Positions 36,960-44,636 of a stretch of 47,603 nucleotides of DNA are shown here, piece after piece; the stretch's first letter is position 1; each line of letters opens with the position of its first letter. The notes below the pieces were generated by a model. It saw only the letters and a program-made list of their open reading frames with translations, ran no database searches and was not told the DNA's origin. Made by a program: the position numbers and the translations under genes. Source of the DNA: Clostridiales bacterium (GTDB taxonomy: Bacteria > Bacillota > Clostridia > Oscillospirales > Acutalibacteraceae); NCBI GenBank assembly GCA_012523185.1, contig JAAYIY010000035.1, forward strand, positions 1 to 47,603. The letters are read 5' to 3'.

Positions 36960-37026
36960 TCCGCTCCCTTTCAAAAACCCTCTGCTTGTCCCTTTATAAG
37001 TCCCCTGCTTACCTCTTTAAATCCCA
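36960..37026 (+). repeat. Degenerate ~23-bp repeats upstream of the lipoprotein gene
   Basis: Three imperfect units with the pattern C-TGCTTGTCCCTTTAAAAGTCCC occur in a row (CCGCTCCCTTTCAAAAACCC; TCTGCTTGTCCCTTTATAAG; CTGCTTACCTCTTTAAATCC), then ATTGCTTGTC again. They fill most of the 324-bp gap before the next gene, together with the promoter that follows. Confidence 0.45.
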
Positions 37027-37070
37027 TTGCTTGTCACAATTCATTAATCAAAAATTAACACTTCAAGCCA

Positions 37071-37099
37071 TTGAAAAGCATTTGCTTGTATGATAGAAT
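37071..37099 (+). promoter_or_regulatory. Promoter of the propeller lipoprotein
   Basis: TTGAAA (37071-37076) and TAGAAT (37094-37099), spacer exactly 17 bp, about 63 bp before the start codon. Confidence 0.65.
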
Positions 37100-37161
37100 A
37101 TATTTGTATTTACCGTCCGCGTTTTTTGCGGGCGAGGAAAGTCCGGAAAGGAACTGGTAAG

Positions 37162-39327
37162 ATGAAAATTAAAAAGATTTTATGCATTTTCGCGGCGTTG
37201 ATGATGGCCGTTTCGCTTCTGTTTTCCTGCAACAGGGACTCCGGCCTTAGCGAAACTCTTGCCGCTCCGGACGACAAATGGCAGGATGTTTCCGTGGGCG
37301 AGCCTGTCAGTGAAATGCCGGACGCCGAAAGAGACGCGCTGATTCTTTCAATAATCGGCGAGGATTCCGACTGGGACGGAGATTACTCAAAGCTCACCGA
37401 TATTCAAAAAAACCTTATAATTTCAAAGATGGCGGAAAGAGGCTATACTGTCAAAATAACATCTGACGGTCTTGTCTATATTTCGAGCGCACCGGCTCCG
37501 TCGGAGGAAGAATTCCTCAAGCTTGTCAAGGATGCCTTAGGCGGCGATTTTGAGTGGACGGGTTTTTCATCGCTGACAGAATTGCAGCTTGTGACGCTCT
37601 CAAACGCACTTAAAAAGGCGGGTTACAACGCCGTATTAACAAACGGCGGCATATCCTATTATGACCCCGAGACTGTTCCCAAGTCCGAGAAATATTATCG
37701 CAACCCGACAAAGGCGGAGGTTGACGCCGTCGTCAAGGAGTTTCTCAAGGACGATTATAAGTCATGGGACGGGAACCTCAAAAGCATCAATGAACCCACT
37801 CTTAACAGCATTGTCGAAACATTTAACAGCTCCGGCTATAACGTCGGAGTGAGCGACGACGGCTCGGGTCTTGTGCGGCTTGAGGAGCCGCCGAAGGAGA
37901 CGACGCCTGTATATAACACAGATGCCCCGACGCAAGGTCAGGAACAAGGGCAGGAACAAAGCGGTGCGGAAACGTCCACAAAGCCCTCGGGCAGCGAGGC
38001 GAAAAAGTCTCTTGCGCAAGCTTCTCTCTTTACGTTCGGCGGCACGGGCGGCGACAGATTTTTAAATGCCGTCGCGCTTGCCGACGGCGGATGTGTCGTC
38101 ATCGGCAACTTTCAATCGAGCAACGGCGATTATTCCGACGCGACAGGCAACTGGGCGCTTCTTAGAAGCTCTGTCATAAGGTTCGACGCGTCGGGCAATG
38201 TCGTGTGGAAGCGATATATCGGCGGCGACAGAGGTTTGGAGCTGAAGGCCGCCGCTCAGCTCAAGGACGGCGGCATAGTGTGTGTCGGTTACACGACGTC
38301 TAAGGTCATCAGCACTCCCGACGGCAACCTTGACGTTACCGGCACAAAAAACGGTGTCGACGGTCTTATTGTAAAATATTCTGAAAACGGCAGCCTTGAT
38401 TGGGCAAAAACAGTAAAGGGAAGCAAGGGCGACTCATTTGTATCTGTCTGCGCCACTCCCGACGGCGATTTTATAGTCGGCGGCAAGACAGAATCAAGCG
38501 ACGGCGATTTTGAGGGAGTTAAAGCGGGCTTCATAGCGGCCGTGCTGACAAGATACTCGTCGGACGGTCAGACTGTCCAATGGCGGCTTGCTTTTTCAGG
38601 CAGCAAGTTTAACAGGATAGACGCCGTGGCGACGACGCCCGACGGCTATGTGTACGCCATATGCAACACTTGCTCAAACGACCTGTTTTTCAGCGATTGG
38701 GCAGGCTACGGCGATAACGACACAGTTGTGATGAAAATATCTATGAACGGAAAGCCTATTTGGTACAAATCAATTTACAGCTCCGGATATGACGAATTCC
38801 TCGGGCTTGCCGTGGCGCCCGACGGAGGGTGTGTGATAGGCGGGCGTTTTTCGGAAAACAGGCTGGCTCAAGGCACTTTTAACGACATCCACAACTACGG
38901 CGCGACAGACGCCGCCATCGTCAAGCTCAAGCCCGACGGCGTCGGCGGGGAAGGTGTCATAGAGTGGATAACGCCGATTGGCGGACTTAGCGCCGACATG
39001 ATCTTAGGGCTTGTCGCCGTAAACGGCGGCTATGTCGCCATTGGTCAGACGGCGTCCTCAAACCATCATTTTGCCGCCATACCCAACAAGGGCGCGCTTG
39101 ACGTTTTTCTGGCCTATGTGGGCGAGAGCGGTGTCCTTGCGGACTTAAAGGCCATTGCGGGAAGCGGCAACGACACAGGGCTCGGCATTGCGACATACGA
39201 CGGCAGCAGCGTCATCGCCGTCGGCGCGACAAGGTCAAACGACGGTTCATTTGCGGGCTTGCAGCCGGCAAGCAGCGGCTCGGCAAACGTTTCATTTGTC
39301 GGCGTATTTAAAGTAAACTCAAAATAA
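37162..39327 (+). CDS. Lipoprotein with triple N-terminal repeat and beta-propeller-like region
   Basis: A 721-aa exported protein, function unknown. The signal ends in SLLFSC with lipobox Cys23. Residues about 54-108, 113-168 and 179-238 are three related units: a helix, then an acidic turn (DWDG, FEWTG, SWDGN), a second helix, and GY-V-x(4)-DG-L-x-Y. A Gln/Thr/Ser-rich linker (about 240-290) leads to six or so blades with the pattern DGGxVxxG...V(I)x(R/K)...G-x-x-xW. Such secreted propellers often bind surface partners. ATG 37162 is chosen for its AAAGGAA site; the longer frame to 37090 precedes the signal. A strong terminator follows. Confidence 0.85.
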   Translation: MKIKKILCIFAALMMAVSLLFSCNRDSGLSETLAAPDDKWQDVSVGEPVSEMPDAERDALILSIIGEDSDWDGDYSKLTDIQKNLIISKMAERGYTVKITSDGLVYISSAPAPSEEEFLKLVKDALGGDFEWTGFSSLTELQLVTLSNALKKAGYNAVLTNGGISYYDPETVPKSEKYYRNPTKAEVDAVVKEFLKDDYKSWDGNLKSINEPTLNSIVETFNSSGYNVGVSDDGSGLVRLEEPPKETTPVYNTDAPTQGQEQGQEQSGAETSTKPSGSEAKKSLAQASLFTFGGTGGDRFLNAVALADGGCVVIGNFQSSNGDYSDATGNWALLRSSVIRFDASGNVVWKRYIGGDRGLELKAAAQLKDGGIVCVGYTTSKVISTPDGNLDVTGTKNGVDGLIVKYSENGSLDWAKTVKGSKGDSFVSVCATPDGDFIVGGKTESSDGDFEGVKAGFIAAVLTRYSSDGQTVQWRLAFSGSKFNRIDAVATTPDGYVYAICNTCSNDLFFSDWAGYGDNDTVVMKISMNGKPIWYKSIYSSGYDEFLGLAVAPDGGCVIGGRFSENRLAQGTFNDIHNYGATDAAIVKLKPDGVGGEGVIEWITPIGGLSADMILGLVAVNGGYVAIGQTASSNHHFAAIPNKGALDVFLAYVGESGVLADLKAIAGSGNDTGLGIATYDGSSVIAVGATRSNDGSFAGLQPASSGSANVSFVGVFKVNSK

Positions 39328-39348
39328 TCACTCACAGCTAACAGGCAG

Positions 39349-39380
39349 GTCCGCTCACGGTTATGTTGAGCGGACTTTTT
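39349..39380 (+). terminator. Intrinsic terminator of the lipoprotein gene
   Basis: GTCCGCTCA (39349-39357) pairs perfectly with TGAGCGGAC (39367-39375), 9-nt loop, then TTTTT. Confidence 0.9.
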
Positions 39381-39598
39381 GCGCCGCGCCGCCGAAGAAA
39401 TGACGCCAAAACCATAACGGCGGCGCGGCAATTAACGCCGCGGACTTCCATTCAATCGAGAGTTTAAGCGGCTTAAAATTTCATACTTTCTTGCTTGTTT
39501 GTTTACTGTTTTTTAACTTTTTTATGTCATTATCATTTTGCGAGGACATAATTGTTTTAATTGTCCGCCTTACGAAAAATGAATGAGGAGGAATCCCG

Positions 39599-40381
39599 TT
39601 GAACCTGCTTTTTGCCCTGAACTCCGGCTATGTCGGCCCGCTTTGCGTGTGCCTCAAGTCCATTATGGAATCTAATCCCGGCACACATTTTGACATATAC
39701 ATCGCGTATTCCTCGCTGACAAAAGACGACTTTGAAAGGCTCGGCTCAAGCGTTGACCGCGGACGAAGCGTTATTATTCCGATAGTGATTGACGACTCTT
39801 TGTTTGAATGCTCCGAATATCTTAAAAGGACGTCTAAAGAAACATATTACAGGCTGCTTGCGATGGACTACATCCCCGGAGGTGTTGACAGGATACTTTA
39901 CCTTGACCCGGACATAGTAGTTATAAACCCTCTTGACAGCTTTTACAATATTGAGTTCGGCGGCAAACTTTTTGCAGGCGCTCCGCACTTCAAGCATGTC
40001 ATGAACAAGTTCAACTCAAGGCGCCTGCGCCTTCCGAGGACAATGCCCTATATCAATGCCGGTGTGCTGATGATTAACTTAAGAAGCTTGCGCGAATGCT
40101 GCTCGTCAGAAAAGATTATCAGCTTTATCAACACCACGGATATACGGCTCGTCCTTGCCGACCAAGATGTTTTGAACGCGATGTTTTATGACAAAATCCT
40201 GCCGGTCAGCGCGTTGAAATATAACCTTGACGAAAAGACATATCTTAAAAACGCGCCGCGAATTGACCGCGACTGGGTGGACAAAAACACAGTCATAATT
40301 CATTACAACGGCGCTAAAAAGCCATGGAAGGGAAAATACAAGGGAAAGCTCGGAGATTATTATTATGAAAGATGCTGTTAA
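39599..40381 (+). CDS. Glycosyltransferase family 8
   Basis: A 260-aa GT-A fold, Mn-dependent retaining sugar transferase. The DxD motif is in RILYLDPDIVVINPL, followed by PYINAGVLMINLRSLRE and the C-terminal HYNGAKKPWK, a typical GT8 end with a metal-ligand His. Unusual TTG start, but GAGGAGG lies 7 bases upstream and no ATG fits better. It overlaps the next membrane-protein gene by 17 bp, so both are probably made together, perhaps for envelope glycan decoration. Acceptor unknown. Confidence 0.9.
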   Translation: MNLLFALNSGYVGPLCVCLKSIMESNPGTHFDIYIAYSSLTKDDFERLGSSVDRGRSVIIPIVIDDSLFECSEYLKRTSKETYYRLLAMDYIPGGVDRILYLDPDIVVINPLDSFYNIEFGGKLFAGAPHFKHVMNKFNSRRLRLPRTMPYINAGVLMINLRSLRECCSSEKIISFINTTDIRLVLADQDVLNAMFYDKILPVSALKYNLDEKTYLKNAPRIDRDWVDKNTVIIHYNGAKKPWKGKYKGKLGDYYYERCC

Positions 40382-41096
40382 GGCAAGTCTTAAAAAACCT
40401 CAAAACATTATCTCGCTTGCCGCCGCAGTCATTTTTGTCGCCGCCTTTGTGATATCTTACATCAGGTGGGGTGCTAAAATGCTTGACTTCGTAAGCGACC
40501 CGCCGGTGTTCAAGGCCTGGCTTGACAGCTTCGGCATATGGGGGCGGCTGGTTTTTATCGGCATCAGAGCGCTCCAGACAGTTGTAAAAATCATACCCGC
40601 CGAGCCGCTTGAAATCGGCTCCGGCTTTGCTTACGGCACTTTCGGAGGATGCCTCATGTGTCTTGCGGGGACTTTTATCGGCTCACTTGTGATAATTGCT
40701 TTGACAAAGCTTTTCGGCAAGCGTGTTATAAACCTTTTTATTTCTGACGACAAGATAAAGGACTTCGCCTTTTTAAACGATGAAAAAAGGATTTCAGGTC
40801 TGCTTTGGTGCGTCTATCTCCTTCCCGGCACGCCTAAGGACTTCATCACCTATCTTGAGCATATGCTCCCCATCAAAACGGTGAAGTTTTTGGCAATCAC
40901 TATGCTCGCAAGGATTCCCTCCATCATATCCTCGACATGGTGCGGCTCGGAGCTTGGAGAAAGGAATTATAAGGTGTCGGCATTAATCTTCGGCGCGACA
41001 CTTGCGCTAAGCCTGATAGGCATCCCGATTTATCGCAAACTGATTTCCTTGCGTCGGCGCACGGAGGACGTAGAGCGGACACAAAAACAAAAATAA
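40365..41096 (+). CDS. TVP38/TMEM64 family (VTT domain) membrane protein
   Basis: A 243-aa integral membrane protein with about six hydrophobic segments. LQTVVKIIPAEPLEIGSGFA, GFAYGTFGGCLMCLAGTFIG and LLPGTPKDFITYLEHMLPI match the VTT/DedA-like core (the last with the conserved Pro-Gly-Thr-Pro). These proteins have been linked to lipid scrambling in other organisms. A role with the overlapping GT8 gene in lipid-linked sugar handling is possible but inferred. Confidence 0.85.
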   Translation: MKDAVKASLKKPQNIISLAAAVIFVAAFVISYIRWGAKMLDFVSDPPVFKAWLDSFGIWGRLVFIGIRALQTVVKIIPAEPLEIGSGFAYGTFGGCLMCLAGTFIGSLVIIALTKLFGKRVINLFISDDKIKDFAFLNDEKRISGLLWCVYLLPGTPKDFITYLEHMLPIKTVKFLAITMLARIPSIISSTWCGSELGERNYKVSALIFGATLALSLIGIPIYRKLISLRRRTEDVERTQKQK

Positions 41097-41106
41097 AACA
41101 GCAAAT

Positions 41107-41150
41107 CGGCGCGCCGCAAAGCTTTCTTTTGCGGCGCGCCGTGCTTTTGT
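41107..41150. terminator. 14-bp stem terminator between VTT protein and glyA
   Basis: CGGCGCGCCGCAAA (41107-41120) pairs with TTTGCGGCGCGCCG (41128-41141), 7-nt loop, then TGCTTTTGTTTT on +. On - it is followed by ATTTGCTGTTTT, so it may also end glyA. Confidence 0.9.
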
Positions 41151-41166
41151 TTTATCGGGGGAGAGG

Positions 41167-42417
41167 CTATTCGTAAAGCGGATATCTGCGGCAGATTTCA
41201 GACACTCCGGCGCGTATCGCGTCGGCACTTTTTTCAAAATCCTCAGCCGTTTGAAAGATAAATCCCGCAACCGTGTCAAGATCCTCCTCGACAAGCCCCC
41301 TTGATGTGACGGCGGCGGTGCCGAGGCGGACGCCGCTTGTGACAAACGGCTTTTCCGGGTCATTTGGAATCGAGTTTTTGTTTACGGTGATGTGAACCTC
41401 GTCAAGGCGGCGTTCAAGCTCCTTACCGGTGATTTCAAGCGAGCGCAAGTCGGCAAGGACAAGATGATTGTCAGTGCCGCCCGAAACAAGGTTTACGCCC
41501 CTTGACAGCAGCCCGTTCGCAAGCGCTTTTGAATTTTTAATGATTTGTTCCTGATATTTTTTAAAGTCGGGTTTTAACGCTTCGCCGAAACAGACGGCTT
41601 TCGCCGCTATTACATGCATTAAGGGACCGCCTTGATTGCCGGGGAATATGGACTTGTTTATTGCGGCGCCGAACTCCTCACGGCAAAGTATAAGTCCGCC
41701 GCGCGGACCCCTTAGCGTCTTGTGCGTCGTCGTCGTGACGATGTCCGCGTAAGGTACGGGGGACTGGTGAAGCCCCGCCGCCACAAGACCGGCGATATGC
41801 GCCATGTCAACCATGAACAGCGAGCCGACGCTTTTGGCAATCTTTCCGATGCGCCTGAAATCAATCACTCTCGGATATGCCGACGCACCGGCGACAATCA
41901 TTTTCGGTTTGATTTTGAATGCCGTTTTCTCCAGCTCGTCATAGTCTATGAATCCGTCGGCGTTTACACCGTAAGGAACAAAGTTATAAAGCTTGCCGCT
42001 CATGTTGACGGGCGACCCGTGAGAGAGATGCCCCCCGTGGGCAAGGTTCATGCCCATCACCGTGTCCCCGGGCTGTAGAAAAGCGGAATAAACCGCCATG
42101 TTTGCCTGCGCGCCGGAATGTGCCTGCACATTTGCGAAATCGGCGCCGAAAATTTCTTTCGCGCGATTAATGGCTATCGTTTCAACTATATCCACATGCT
42201 CGCATCCGCCGTAATACCTTTTGCCGGGGTAGCCCTCGGCATATTTGTTTGTCAGCACGCTGCCCATAGCCGCCATCACAGCGGGAGAAACAACATTTTC
42301 GGACGCTATAAGCTCAAGATTGCGTTGCTGGCGGCAAAGCTCAAGCTCCATCGCCGCGCCCACCTCCGCGTCGCGATCCTTTACAAAGCCGATTGTGTCC
42401 ATGATGTCTGAAAACAA
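41167..42417 (-). CDS. glyA: Serine hydroxymethyltransferase
   Basis: A 416-aa PLP enzyme making glycine and methylene-tetrahydrofolate from serine. [60 protein letters not shown] with the PLP Lys, and [14 protein letters not shown] are diagnostic. TTG 42417 is chosen because AAGGGA lies 9 bases upstream and [19 protein letters not shown] then matches the family N-terminus; ATG 42402 has no site. It links to the folate genes at 8551-10325 only by pathway. Confidence 0.95.
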   Translation of the reverse strand: MFSDIMDTIGFVKDRDAEVGAAMELELCRQQRNLELIASENVVSPAVMAAMGSVLTNKYAEGYPGKRYYGGCEHVDIVETIAINRAKEIFGADFANVQAHSGAQANMAVYSAFLQPGDTVMGMNLAHGGHLSHGSPVNMSGKLYNFVPYGVNADGFIDYDELEKTAFKIKPKMIVAGASAYPRVIDFRRIGKIAKSVGSLFMVDMAHIAGLVAAGLHQSPVPYADIVTTTTHKTLRGPRGGLILCREEFGAAINKSIFPGNQGGPLMHVIAAKAVCFGEALKPDFKKYQEQIIKNSKALANGLLSRGVNLVSGGTDNHLVLADLRSLEITGKELERRLDEVHITVNKNSIPNDPEKPFVTSGVRLGTAAVTSRGLVEEDLDTVAGFIFQTAEDFEKSADAIRAGVSEICRRYPLYE

Positions 42418-42459
42418 AATAACCAATCCCTTCAAGTTTAGTGAAAAATATCAACTAAT

Positions 42460-42488
42460 ATTATCACACTATATGCACAGCTTGTCAA
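42460..42488 (-). promoter_or_regulatory. glyA promoter
   Basis: On -, perfect TTGACA (42483-42488), 17-bp spacer, GATAAT (42460-42465). About 45 bp ahead of the start codon. A second TTGACA lies at 42539-42544 with a poor -10. Confidence 0.75.
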
Positions 42489-42508
42489 CATTTTTCGCAA
42501 AAGTGTAT

Positions 42509-42532
42509 AAAAGCATCTATAAAAGCATCTCT
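42509..42532. repeat. 12-bp tandem repeat upstream of glyA
   Basis: AAAAGCATCTAT and AAAAGCATCTCT are adjacent (period 12), followed by AAAAGG and preceded by AAAAGTGTAT, so the run is about 2.5 units. It lies between the two possible glyA promoters. Confidence 0.6.
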
Positions 42533-42576
42533 AAAAGGTATGTCAAGCTCCGGGCGCGGCGGGTTTTGCTCTCCCG

Positions 42577-43137
42577 CTAATCCTTTGAGTCCCAATCAAA
42601 TTTTGTAAGGCTGCCGCCGCATTTAAGCCGCGGAAAACCCCACTGGCGCAAAACCTCGTATACGCCTATGGCGACACTGTTTGACAAGTTGAGACTGCGC
42701 GCGCCATCCGCCATCGGGAAGCGAACGCATGATTCAGGATTGCGAAACAGCAAATCCTCAGGCAGTCCGGCTGTCTCCTTCCCGAAAATCAAATATGCGC
42801 CGTCAGGGTATGCGATATCGGAATAGACGCGGCGTGCCTTTGTGGAAAAGTAAAAAAACTCTCCACTGTTGCGCGTGAAAAAGTCGTCAAGGCTTGAATA
42901 GTGTGTGACATCAAGCAGGTGCCAGTAATCAAGCCCCGCTCTTTTCAGCTTTGCGTCGTCAATAACAAACCCCATCGGTCCGACAAGATGAAGTCTTGCC
43001 CCCGTTACGGCGCAGGTGCGCGCTATGTTTCCGGTGTTTTGAGGTATCTGAGGCTCAACAAGTACAATATTCAGCGTGTTTATATCCGACGCCTTCTTTC
43101 TTTGCGGTTGTCGTTCCTCTATTATAACATCGCTCAT
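42577..43137 (-). CDS. trmL: tRNA (cytidine(34)-2'-O)-methyltransferase, SPOUT family
   Basis: A 186-aa methylase of the wobble base in certain leucine tRNAs, using AdoMet and a trefoil knot. NIVLVEPQIPQNTGNIARTC starts the core; LIFGKETAGLPEDLL and PMADGARSLNLSNSVAIGVY are SpoU motifs 2 and 3. ATG 43137 is taken (AAAGG 12 bases away); the family usually begins at LNIVL, so about 20 extra N-terminal residues may be wrong and a later non-ATG start is possible. The longer frame to 43365 runs into the tRNA gene and is not real. Confidence 0.85.
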   Translation of the reverse strand: MSDVIIEERQPQRKKASDINTLNIVLVEPQIPQNTGNIARTCAVTGARLHLVGPMGFVIDDAKLKRAGLDYWHLLDVTHYSSLDDFFTRNSGEFFYFSTKARRVYSDIAYPDGAYLIFGKETAGLPEDLLFRNPESCVRFPMADGARSLNLSNSVAIGVYEVLRQWGFPRLKCGGSLTKFDWDSKD

Positions 43138-43289
43138 TGCTTTTTTCGACCTTTTGAAACCCTTTCCTTGCTGTCGGCGGAAAATATGTGCAGTCGGCGG
43201 CAGGACAATAAACAATAAAGCCACGCCGCCCTCCGTGGCAAATCGGAAAACGGCGAAAAAATTGTGTTCGGCGCCCGCAAAACGCAAAA

Positions 43290-43317
43290 GCGCCCCTGCC
43301 CACACGGGCAAGAGCGC
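43290..43317 (-). terminator. Terminator of the initiator tRNA gene
   Basis: On -, GCGCTCTTGCCC and GGGCAGGGGCGC pair over 12 bp (with wobbles) around GTGT, followed by TTTTGCGTTTT. It ends the tRNA unit before trmL. Confidence 0.75.
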
Positions 43318-43337
43318 AAACTGCCCGCTGCCGGGCA

Positions 43338-43413
43338 TGGTTGCGGAGGAGGGATTTGAACCCACGACCTACGGGTTATGAGCCCGTCGAGCTACCAACT
43401 GCTCCACTCCGCG
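43338..43413 (-). tRNA. Initiator tRNA-fMet (CAT)
   Basis: A 76-nt tRNA with encoded CCA. The anticodon loop CTCATAA gives CAT. Initiator marks are all there: C1 opposite A72 (unpaired end), three G-C pairs in the anticodon stem (GGG/CCC), and TGGAGCAG...TGGTAGCTCGTCGG as in known bacterial fMet tRNAs. The T loop reads GGGTTCAAATCC. Confidence 0.95.
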
Positions 43414-43442
43414 GTGTATATCCGCCTTTGCGAACATTCAAT

Positions 43443-43471
43443 ATACTATCAGCTTTAAAACAAAAAATCAA
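43443..43471 (-). promoter_or_regulatory. Promoter of the initiator tRNA
   Basis: On -, TTGATT (43466-43471), 17-bp spacer, TAGTAT (43443-43448), about 30 bp before the tRNA 5' end. Confidence 0.6.
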
Positions 43472-43563
43472 GTCTTTTTCAGAAATAAACCGCTAAACTT
43501 TTTTAAAATATCCGCGTTCAAATGTAAGTGTTGACCGTTTTCAGCGTTTTTATTAATATCTGT

Positions 43564-43592
43564 AACACAAACGCCAATATTTCCATAACATG
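43564..43592 (+). promoter_or_regulatory. Sigma-K-like promoter of Cys-rich gene 1
   Basis: AACA (43564-43567), 16-bp spacer, CATAACATG (43584-43592). This fits the mother-cell sigma-K pattern AC-N16/17-CATANNNTA apart from the last base. The same layout precedes gene 2. Confidence 0.55.
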
Positions 43593-43623
43593 AGAATGAC
43601 AGCGTTGAAAGGAGGGCGACTCA

Positions 43624-43731
43624 ATGGGTTGTGGTAACAATTGTTCTTGCTTGTTAATTATCATTCTGCTCTTATGCTGCTGCGGAGACAGCTTCGGTTG
43701 CGGATGCGGCAGTCCCAGCTGCGGTTGCTAA
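43624..43731 (+). CDS. Cys-rich small hydrophobic protein 1
   Basis: A 35-aa protein: MGCGNNCSCLLIIILLLCCC then GDSFGCGCGSPSCGC, with 10 Cys, a short hydrophobic core (residues 10-17) and a Gly/Cys tail. AAAGGAGGG lies 8 bases before the ATG. It is too short for ordinary gene calls. Similar tiny proteins in clostridia are sometimes named chorion-class high-cysteine proteins. The sigma-K-like promoter suggests a spore-coat or exosporium part. A homologous copy follows at 43869. Function unknown. Confidence 0.8.
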   Translation: MGCGNNCSCLLIIILLLCCCGDSFGCGCGSPSCGC

Positions 43732-43754
43732 TAACTTTAAGCTGAACTGAAAGG

Positions 43755-43795
43755 GTCGTCTCGCTGTGTTTTCCGGCGGGGCGGCTTTTCTTTTT
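43755..43795 (+). terminator. Terminator of Cys-rich gene 1
   Basis: GTCGTCTCGC (43755-43764) pairs with GCGGGGCGGC (43776-43785) including G-U pairs, 11-nt loop, then TTTTCTTTTT. Confidence 0.75.
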
Positions 43796-43808
43796 GGCGC
43801 GGAAAAGT

Positions 43809-43837
43809 AACACAAGCAACGCGTTTCCCATAACATA
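43809..43837 (+). promoter_or_regulatory. Sigma-K-like promoter of Cys-rich gene 2
   Basis: AACA (43809-43812), 16-bp spacer, CATAACATA (43829-43837), a full match to CATANNNTA. Spacing is identical to that of gene 1. Confidence 0.6.
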
Positions 43838-43868
43838 TAAATGAAAGCTGTGAAAGGAGGGCTGCGTA

Positions 43869-43970
43869 ATGGGTTGCGGAGGCAATGACTGCACCTGGAT
43901 TATTCTTCTTGTAATCATCCTTATGTGCTGCTGTGACAACAGCTGCGGCTGTGGCCGTGGCCGTTGCTAA
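43869..43970 (+). CDS. Cys-rich small hydrophobic protein 2
   Basis: A 33-aa paralogue of gene 1: MGCGGNDCTWIILLVIILMC then CCDNSCGCGRGRC, 8 Cys. It shares the MGCG start, the hydrophobic core, the CCC cluster and the same leader (CCATAACAT...GAAAGGAGGG). The DNA between the two genes holds a terminator, so each is its own unit. Likely a mother-cell spore-surface protein, inferred from promoter and composition only. Confidence 0.8.
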   Translation: MGCGGNDCTWIILLVIILMCCCDNSCGCGRGRC

Positions 43971-43990
43971 CCACGAGCAAGGGCTAACGG

Positions 43991-44025
43991 GCCGCCCCGC
44001 CGTCTTTTCGGCGGGGCGGCTTTTT
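43991..44025 (+). terminator. Terminator of Cys-rich gene 2
   Basis: GCCGCCCCGCCG (43991-44002) pairs perfectly with CGGCGGGGCGGC (44009-44020), 6-nt loop, then TTTTT. It lies convergent to maf, whose stop is at 44046. Confidence 0.9.
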
Positions 44026-44045
44026 GGTTGCGCTCATGGGCGGGC

Positions 44046-44633
44046 TTAATTCTGCGGGCGGGCAAGCTGATTGTCCGCGCCGCACACTGTGCGCAGCAGC
44101 CTGACAAGCCGCGCAAGCGGCAAGCCCACAACATTATAATAATCGCCGTCTATTCGCCTGACAAACAGCGCCCCCCTGCCCTGTATTCCGTAAGCTCCCG
44201 CCTTGTCAAGCGGTTCGCCGGTGGAAATATATTCATTTATTTCAAAGTCTGTCAGCTCGTAAAAAAATACGTCGGTTTTTTCGCAGAAAACAGCGGACTG
44301 TCCTCCGTAAAAAACACACACGCCGGTGAACACGCTGTGTTTTCTGCCCGAAAGCATATGCAGCATCGACTTTGCGTCCTCGGCTCCGCCCGGCTTGCCA
44401 AGCGCCTTGCCGTCAACGACGACTATCGTATCGGCGCCTATGACAATGTCGTCGGGAAACACAGCGACGGCCGCGGCCGCTTTCTTTTTTGCCGTTGTCG
44501 CGGCGGCGGTCTCCGGCGCCAAACCCTTAGCGTTGCTTTCGTCGCAATCGGGAGCATAAACCGAAAAATTCAAGCCCGCAAGCTCCAGCAGCTCCCGACG
44601 GCGCGGCGAAGATGAAGCAAGAATCAACCTCAT
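44046..44633 (-). CDS. maf: Maf-like nucleoside triphosphate pyrophosphatase
   Basis: A 195-aa house-cleaning enzyme that hydrolyses non-canonical NTPs such as dTTP/UTP analogues. LILASSSPRRRELLELAGL is the signature start, followed by VIGADTIVVVDGKALGKPG, SGRKHSVFTGVCV and YGIQGRGALFVRRIDGDYYN. ATG 44633 with GAGG 9 bases ahead is preferred to the overlapping TTG at 44636. The stop of the NUDIX gene lies 3 bp upstream, so both form one unit. Confidence 0.93.
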   Translation of the reverse strand: MRLILASSSPRRRELLELAGLNFSVYAPDCDESNAKGLAPETAAATTAKKKAAAAVAVFPDDIVIGADTIVVVDGKALGKPGGAEDAKSMLHMLSGRKHSVFTGVCVFYGGQSAVFCEKTDVFFYELTDFEINEYISTGEPLDKAGAYGIQGRGALFVRRIDGDYYNVVGLPLARLVRLLRTVCGADNQLARPQN

Positions 44634-44636
44634 CAA

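Noticed and set aside
36960-37026. CRISPR-like array
   Set aside because: Units are too degenerate and there are no regular spacers or cas genes.
42440-42560. Riboswitch upstream of glyA
   Set aside because: The leader is short and AT-rich with no recognisable glycine or THF aptamer features.
42577-43365. Longer trmL frame starting at 43365
   Set aside because: Its first 75 codons run through the tRNA-fMet gene end and its terminator and show no SPOUT similarity; ATG 43137 is used.
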